NCBI GenBank assembly: GCA_023416995.1 | Contig: JAEZGI010000062.1 | Span: 1-9,247, forward strand | From: Bacteroidota bacterium | GTDB lineage: Bacteria; Bacteroidota; Bacteroidia; Chitinophagales; Chitinophagaceae | Direction: 5' to 3' | Length of the DNA stretch: 9,247 nt | Shown here: positions 6,374-9,247 of the stretch, one piece after another | Layout: every line of letters begins with the position of its first letter | Position numbering within the stretch: the stretch's first letter is position 1 | Notes under the pieces: generated by a model | Told to the model about the DNA's origin: nothing | Databases searched by the model: none | The model's input: only the letters and a program-made list of their open reading frames with translations | Program-made: the position numbers and the translations under genes

Positions 6374-6658
6374 TTGAAACAAATTCTTCATATCCCTGCT
6401 AATTGGAAAGGCGTCGTATGGACTGCGCTTGTTTATCTTTCTTTTATCTTCCTTTCCCGGCTTGTTAACAAGTCATCGCCCTCGGGACCATGTGCACCCG
6501 GCCTGGGTGTATTAATGCTACTCCTATTGCCAGTCATAAACATCTTATGGTTACTCGTTGACCTGGCCAGATCAATCCGTGAGCAAAACATAAGACCCGA
6601 AATTTCAATTCACATTCTGGTTCTCCTCATCTTGATTTCATTCTTTTTTTACAACTGA
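6374..6658 (+). CDS. Small membrane protein with three predicted helices, unknown function
   Basis: Predicted 94 residues starting at TTG. The frame is open upstream to a stop at 6329 but has no ATG or GTG there, and the first internal ATG would lose the first helix. Hydrophobic segments lie at about residues 14-31, 44-66 and 78-93. The first loop carries SGPCAPGLG, and a short basic loop (RSIREQNIRPE) separates helices 2 and 3. This ordered pattern argues for a real gene rather than a chance frame. I do not recognise a named family. It lies 106 bp after the Rossmann protein on the same strand, and I see no clear terminator or promoter in that gap. Confidence 0.6.
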   Translation: MKQILHIPANWKGVVWTALVYLSFIFLSRLVNKSSPSGPCAPGLGVLMLLLLPVINILWLLVDLARSIREQNIRPEISIHILVLLILISFFFYN

Positions 6659-6719
6659 TCCCTAATACCTTAAACTATACTTCAAGCTCTTACATCAATC
6701 CCCCCCAGGCAGTGAGGTT

Positions 6720-6837
6720 GTTTGCAAAGGCGATGGGTTGACGGCGGCGCCTTTGATTCCGCGCCCCGGATATAACGTAACGTCAAAGTATCGCGCGGAA
6801 TCAGCAGCGCCAAGGCAAGCCATCGCCGCAGCCAAAC
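6720..6837. repeat. Large imperfect palindrome (118 bp), GC-rich, folded RNA or palindromic element
   Basis: Nested arms, outside to inside: GTTTG (6720-6724)/CAAAC (6833-6837); GGCGATGG (6729-6736)/CCATCGCC (6820-6827); TTG (6738-6740)/CAA (6816-6818); GGCGC (6746-6750)/GCGCC (6807-6811); TGATTCCGCGC (6754-6764)/GCGCGGAATCA (6793-6803), 11 bp perfect; GATA (6769-6772)/TATC (6789-6792). About 36 base pairs thus form one long rod with small internal loops and the direct repeat AACGT near the tip. The sequence is more GC-rich than the flanking intergenic DNA and is bracketed by C-runs (6700-6706, 6852-6857). No open frame here looks coding. It could be a structural RNA, a MITE/REP-type element or a fold at the 3' end of a transcript. 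Confidence 0.55.
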
Positions 6838-6879
6838 TCGCCGAGCGAACGCCCCCCTCTTCGAAAATCAACCACCTAC

Positions 6880-6908
6880 AAAAAACCCCGGGTGTCACAT
6901 CCCGGGGT
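6880..6908 (-). terminator. Intrinsic terminator of the DUF2723 gene
   Basis: On the minus strand ACCCCGGG and CCCGGGGT form a perfect 8-bp GC-rich stem (6901-6908 with 6885-6892) around an 8-base loop. A run of six T residues follows on that strand (plus-strand A residues 6880-6885). It begins 18 bp after the stop codon at 6927. This is a textbook rho-independent terminator. Confidence 0.85.
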
Positions 6909-6926
6909 CTCAAATTTCTTGAAAGT

Positions 6927-9247
6927 CTAAGGCTTCCCTCCCTCCGTATCCCGCGGATTCGGCAACTGCACCGGCGCATTTTCCTGCGAAGGCGCTTTCA
7001 CCGGCCCAAACTGCTGCTCCATCGCCTCAAGCTCACGCAACATCTGGTATGACGTGTAAATATCATAAATGAAAGCCTCCTGCTTCGGCGCAAGATCACC
7101 TGGTTTGTTATTCAGGATCTGAGCCGCCTGGATCGCCAACTGATCGTTATTCATTGTGTTGTCGCCCAAAGAACGGTAGTATTTCATTTGTTGTTCAAGA
7201 TCTTTTTTCAAAGAAGCATGTACTTTCTGCGCCAGTTTCATGTCGCCGGCCATATATGCCGCTTCAAGGAAATCTTTCGAGATGTCGTTGTGGAAGTTAC
7301 CACGGTTCGATGTCATCCCGTAAGGAACATTGCTTTCAAGGACATTCTGATCGTATTTGTTCAACACTTTCACCGCAGAATCTTTCTTGCCATTATATGT
7401 CAGGAATTTTGCCAGCACCGCGTGTGTTTGGCGGATACTGTTGATATGACGACGATTTTCTTCATCAAAATAAACTCCCTGGCGGTTTGCATTGCCGTAA
7501 ACAAATTTCTCCATCACATTTTTGTAAGCAACATCTACCTCGATCTGTGAATTTTCAACAGGAACTATTCGGTAGGTGAGACCTTCCATGCGCGCGTATT
7601 TCTCAAGACCAAGATTGCGCAACTCTTGTGTAGAAGTCACGTACACCGGGCGTTCCCATTTATTGGAAGCAAGAACGGCCAGCAATGCCAGGTCATTTTT
7701 CTGCAGGTAATTTTTATTGATGTCAAGACGCATCTCGCCAACGATCGTATCACCCGGATTCAGCTTCAAAGTCTTTTTTGCTTCTTCAATATTAACCTTG
7801 ATCGATACTTTCTTTGTTGGAAACACATTCGCCATATCACCGCTTTGCATCGCCACTTTTTTGGCAGGATCATCGCTGGCAACAACGTTTTTCAGGACAT
7901 CATACAGATCGTAATAACTGGTCTGATCAAAACCAGGCAAAGGATAAACCGGGATCACGTTCCTGTTTTCACCCTGTATTTGTTCTTCTGTAAATATCAC
8001 ATCGGCAGGGGCAGACTCGTTCAGTTTATAACGCAATTGGTTGATGTACCAATCTGTTCCAAGTAAGCTATAGTTGATCACACGAAGATCGGGACGTTTG
8101 CCTTCCACTTCCTGTCCATACCATAACGGGTAAGTATCGTTATCACCAAAAGTCAGCACGATCGCATTGGGTTCACAACTTTCGAGATAGTTGAAACCAA
8201 GATCACGTGCAAGCGTTTTCTGGCTGCGATCATGGTCATCCCATTCCTGTGAAGCCATAAGCACGGGAACCGCCAGCAGTGTCACCGCAAAGGCGATATA
8301 ACCCGGCACCGCTACATTGCCTTTCATGAAACGCGCCAGTTGATCACGCACCCAGATCACACCCAAACCGATCCAGACTGCAAAAGCATAAAACGATCCC
8401 ACATAAGCGTAGTCACGTTCACGTGGTTGCTGACCAGCCTGGTTCAGGTAGATCACGATGGCGAAACCAGTGAAAAAGAACAACAGGAAATTCACAAAGA
8501 AATCACGCCTGTTTTTGAGATATTGATATACAAATCCGGCCACACCCAACAGGAAGGGAAGGAAGTATAATTTGTTGTTTGCTTTATTGGTTTTGCCAGC
8601 GGTGTCGGGCAGTTCATCATCGGTACTGATACCGAACACACCTTTATCAATAAATTTGATACCACTTTGCCAGTTGCCATCGCGGATGTTTCCAAAACCC
8701 TGAAGATCGTTTTGTTTGCCGGCGAAGTTCCACATAAAATAACGCCAGTACATCCAGCGGAACTGGTAACTCATAAAGTAGCGGATATCGGTAGCAGCAG
8801 TCGGCTCTTCATCCGGCGCCAATCCTCCAAAATTCCGGTAAACGCCTTGTTGGTTACGTTCGTTGCCACCATCCCAGGTACGCGGGAAAAAGTGCGCCGT
8901 TTCCATGCCGCTGTAATTGAGCTTGCGCATCTTGCCGGCAGGTTCGTATTTGTCTTTTCCTTTTACATAGATATCGCCCGATTCAACATAATCTTCGTTG
9001 GTAACATCTTCTGTGAAAAACGGACCATATAATATTGGCCAGTCGCCATATTGTTCGCGTGACAGGTATCCCACTAAACTCACCGGATTGTCCACGTTAT
9101 ACATATCCACGGATGGATTGGCGTTGGAGCGGATCAGCGTAGTGAAGTAAGTAGAATAACCGATGATGATAAAGATCGTGGACCAGATAGCGATCTTCAA
9201 AAAAGAAGAGATCTTTTCTTTTCCATAATAACAGATGGCGATAAACC
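6927..9247 (-). CDS. DUF2723 domain membrane protein (C-terminal part, 5' end beyond window)
   Basis: The frame stays open to the right edge, so about 773 C-terminal codons are seen. A TTG at 9200 is internal and not the start. Full-length family members usually exceed 1000 residues. Counting from position 9200, predicted membrane helices lie at about 2-24, 211-228, 233-252, 266-285 and 297-316. The family-typical segment YLNQAGQQPRERDYAYVGS (251-269) joins helices 3 and 4. A long soluble region follows, beginning near FGDNDTYPLWYGQEV (351-365), with helical repeat-like sequence toward the C-terminus and a Pro/Gln-rich tail. DUF2723 proteins resemble GT-C-type polytopic glycosyltransferases (protein O-mannosyltransferase-like) and are common in Bacteroidota. 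The catalytic N-terminal loops would lie outside this window, so activity cannot be judged. TAG ends the gene, and an intrinsic terminator follows closely. Confidence 0.92.
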   Translation of the reverse strand, partial: FIAICYYGKEKISSFLKIAIWSTIFIIIGYSTYFTTLIRSNANPSVDMYNVDNPVSLVGYLSREQYGDWPILYGPFFTEDVTNEDYVESGDIYVKGKDKYEPAGKMRKLNYSGMETAHFFPRTWDGGNERNQQGVYRNFGGLAPDEEPTAATDIRYFMSYQFRWMYWRYFMWNFAGKQNDLQGFGNIRDGNWQSGIKFIDKGVFGISTDDELPDTAGKTNKANNKLYFLPFLLGVAGFVYQYLKNRRDFFVNFLLFFFTGFAIVIYLNQAGQQPRERDYAYVGSFYAFAVWIGLGVIWVRDQLARFMKGNVAVPGYIAFAVTLLAVPVLMASQEWDDHDRSQKTLARDLGFNYLESCEPNAIVLTFGDNDTYPLWYGQEVEGKRPDLRVINYSLLGTDWYINQLRYKLNESAPADVIFTEEQIQGENRNVIPVYPLPGFDQTSYYDLYDVLKNVVASDDPAKKVAMQSGDMANVFPTKKVSIKVNIEEAKKTLKLNPGDTIVGEMRLDINKNYLQKNDLALLAVLASNKWERPVYVTSTQELRNLGLEKYARMEGLTYRIVPVENSQIEVDVAYKNVMEKFVYGNANRQGVYFDEENRRHINSIRQTHAVLAKFLTYNGKKDSAVKVLNKYDQNVLESNVPYGMTSNRGNFHNDISKDFLEAAYMAGDMKLAQKVHASLKKDLEQQMKYYRSLGDNTMNNDQLAIQAAQILNNKPGDLAPKQEAFIYDIYTSYQMLRELEAMEQQFGPVKAPSQENAPVQLPNPRDTEGGKP

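Noticed and set aside
6720..6837. 6S RNA or CRISPR as explanations of the palindrome
   Set aside because: 6S RNA has a large central bubble and a longer closing stem, which are not seen here. There are no regularly spaced direct repeats, so a CRISPR array is excluded.
6738..7052. Open frames of about 95-104 codons on both strands over the palindrome and the end of the DUF2723 gene
   Set aside because: They are low-quality, Arg/Pro/Ala-rich frames caused by GC-rich palindromic sequence and by the antisense of a real gene. They also cross a clear terminator.

Overview
The window looks like chromosomal DNA from a Bacteroidota member, most likely Chitinophagaceae or a close relative. The evidence is the protein content (a DUF2723 membrane protein, an OmpA-type protein with an N-terminal beta-sandwich, a paired VWA protein and MoxR-like AAA+ ATPase), A-rich translation starts with little Shine-Dalgarno sequence, and one good match to the Bacteroidota -7 promoter box TAnnTTTG. 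This is judged from remembered family features, not from a search.

Layout. Positions 1-115 are a short leader with no supportable gene. Positions 116-3011 (+) hold a two-gene module: a VWA metal-binding protein, then a MoxR/magnesium-chelatase-like AAA+ ATPase. A 268-bp gap with several stem-loops, one terminator-like, separates them. A terminator-like hairpin at 3102-3152 closes the module. Positions 3189-3335 (+) hold a perfect 8-bp dyad touching the ATG of a 39-codon fragment that resembles the N-terminus of AhpD/carboxymuconolactone decarboxylase proteins. Positions 3341-4459 (-) are an OmpA-domain gene whose upstream in-frame signal-peptide coding sequence is cut by a TAA codon. A 52-bp hairpin at 4482-4533 separates it from murB (4536-5567, -). 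murB is divergent, by 31 bp, from an NAD(P)-binding Rossmann protein (5599-6267, +). A small three-helix membrane protein follows (6374-6658, +). The interval 6659-6926 holds a large imperfect palindrome (6720-6837) and a clear intrinsic terminator. The terminator ends a DUF2723 gene (6927 to beyond the right edge, -).

How the genes relate. The VWA/AAA+ pair probably works as one chaperone-like machine with an unknown client. murB is a housekeeping cell-wall gene. The OmpA-type and DUF2723 proteins belong to the cell envelope. The stretch 3189-4459 looks like decaying or rearranged DNA: a truncated AhpD-like gene lies 5 bp from an OmpA gene that has lost its export signal.

No complete new defence or mobile system is visible. 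The most unusual signals are the broken signal peptide, the truncated AhpD-like gene with its retained operator-like dyad, the large palindrome at 6720-6837, and the structured leader before the AAA+ gene.
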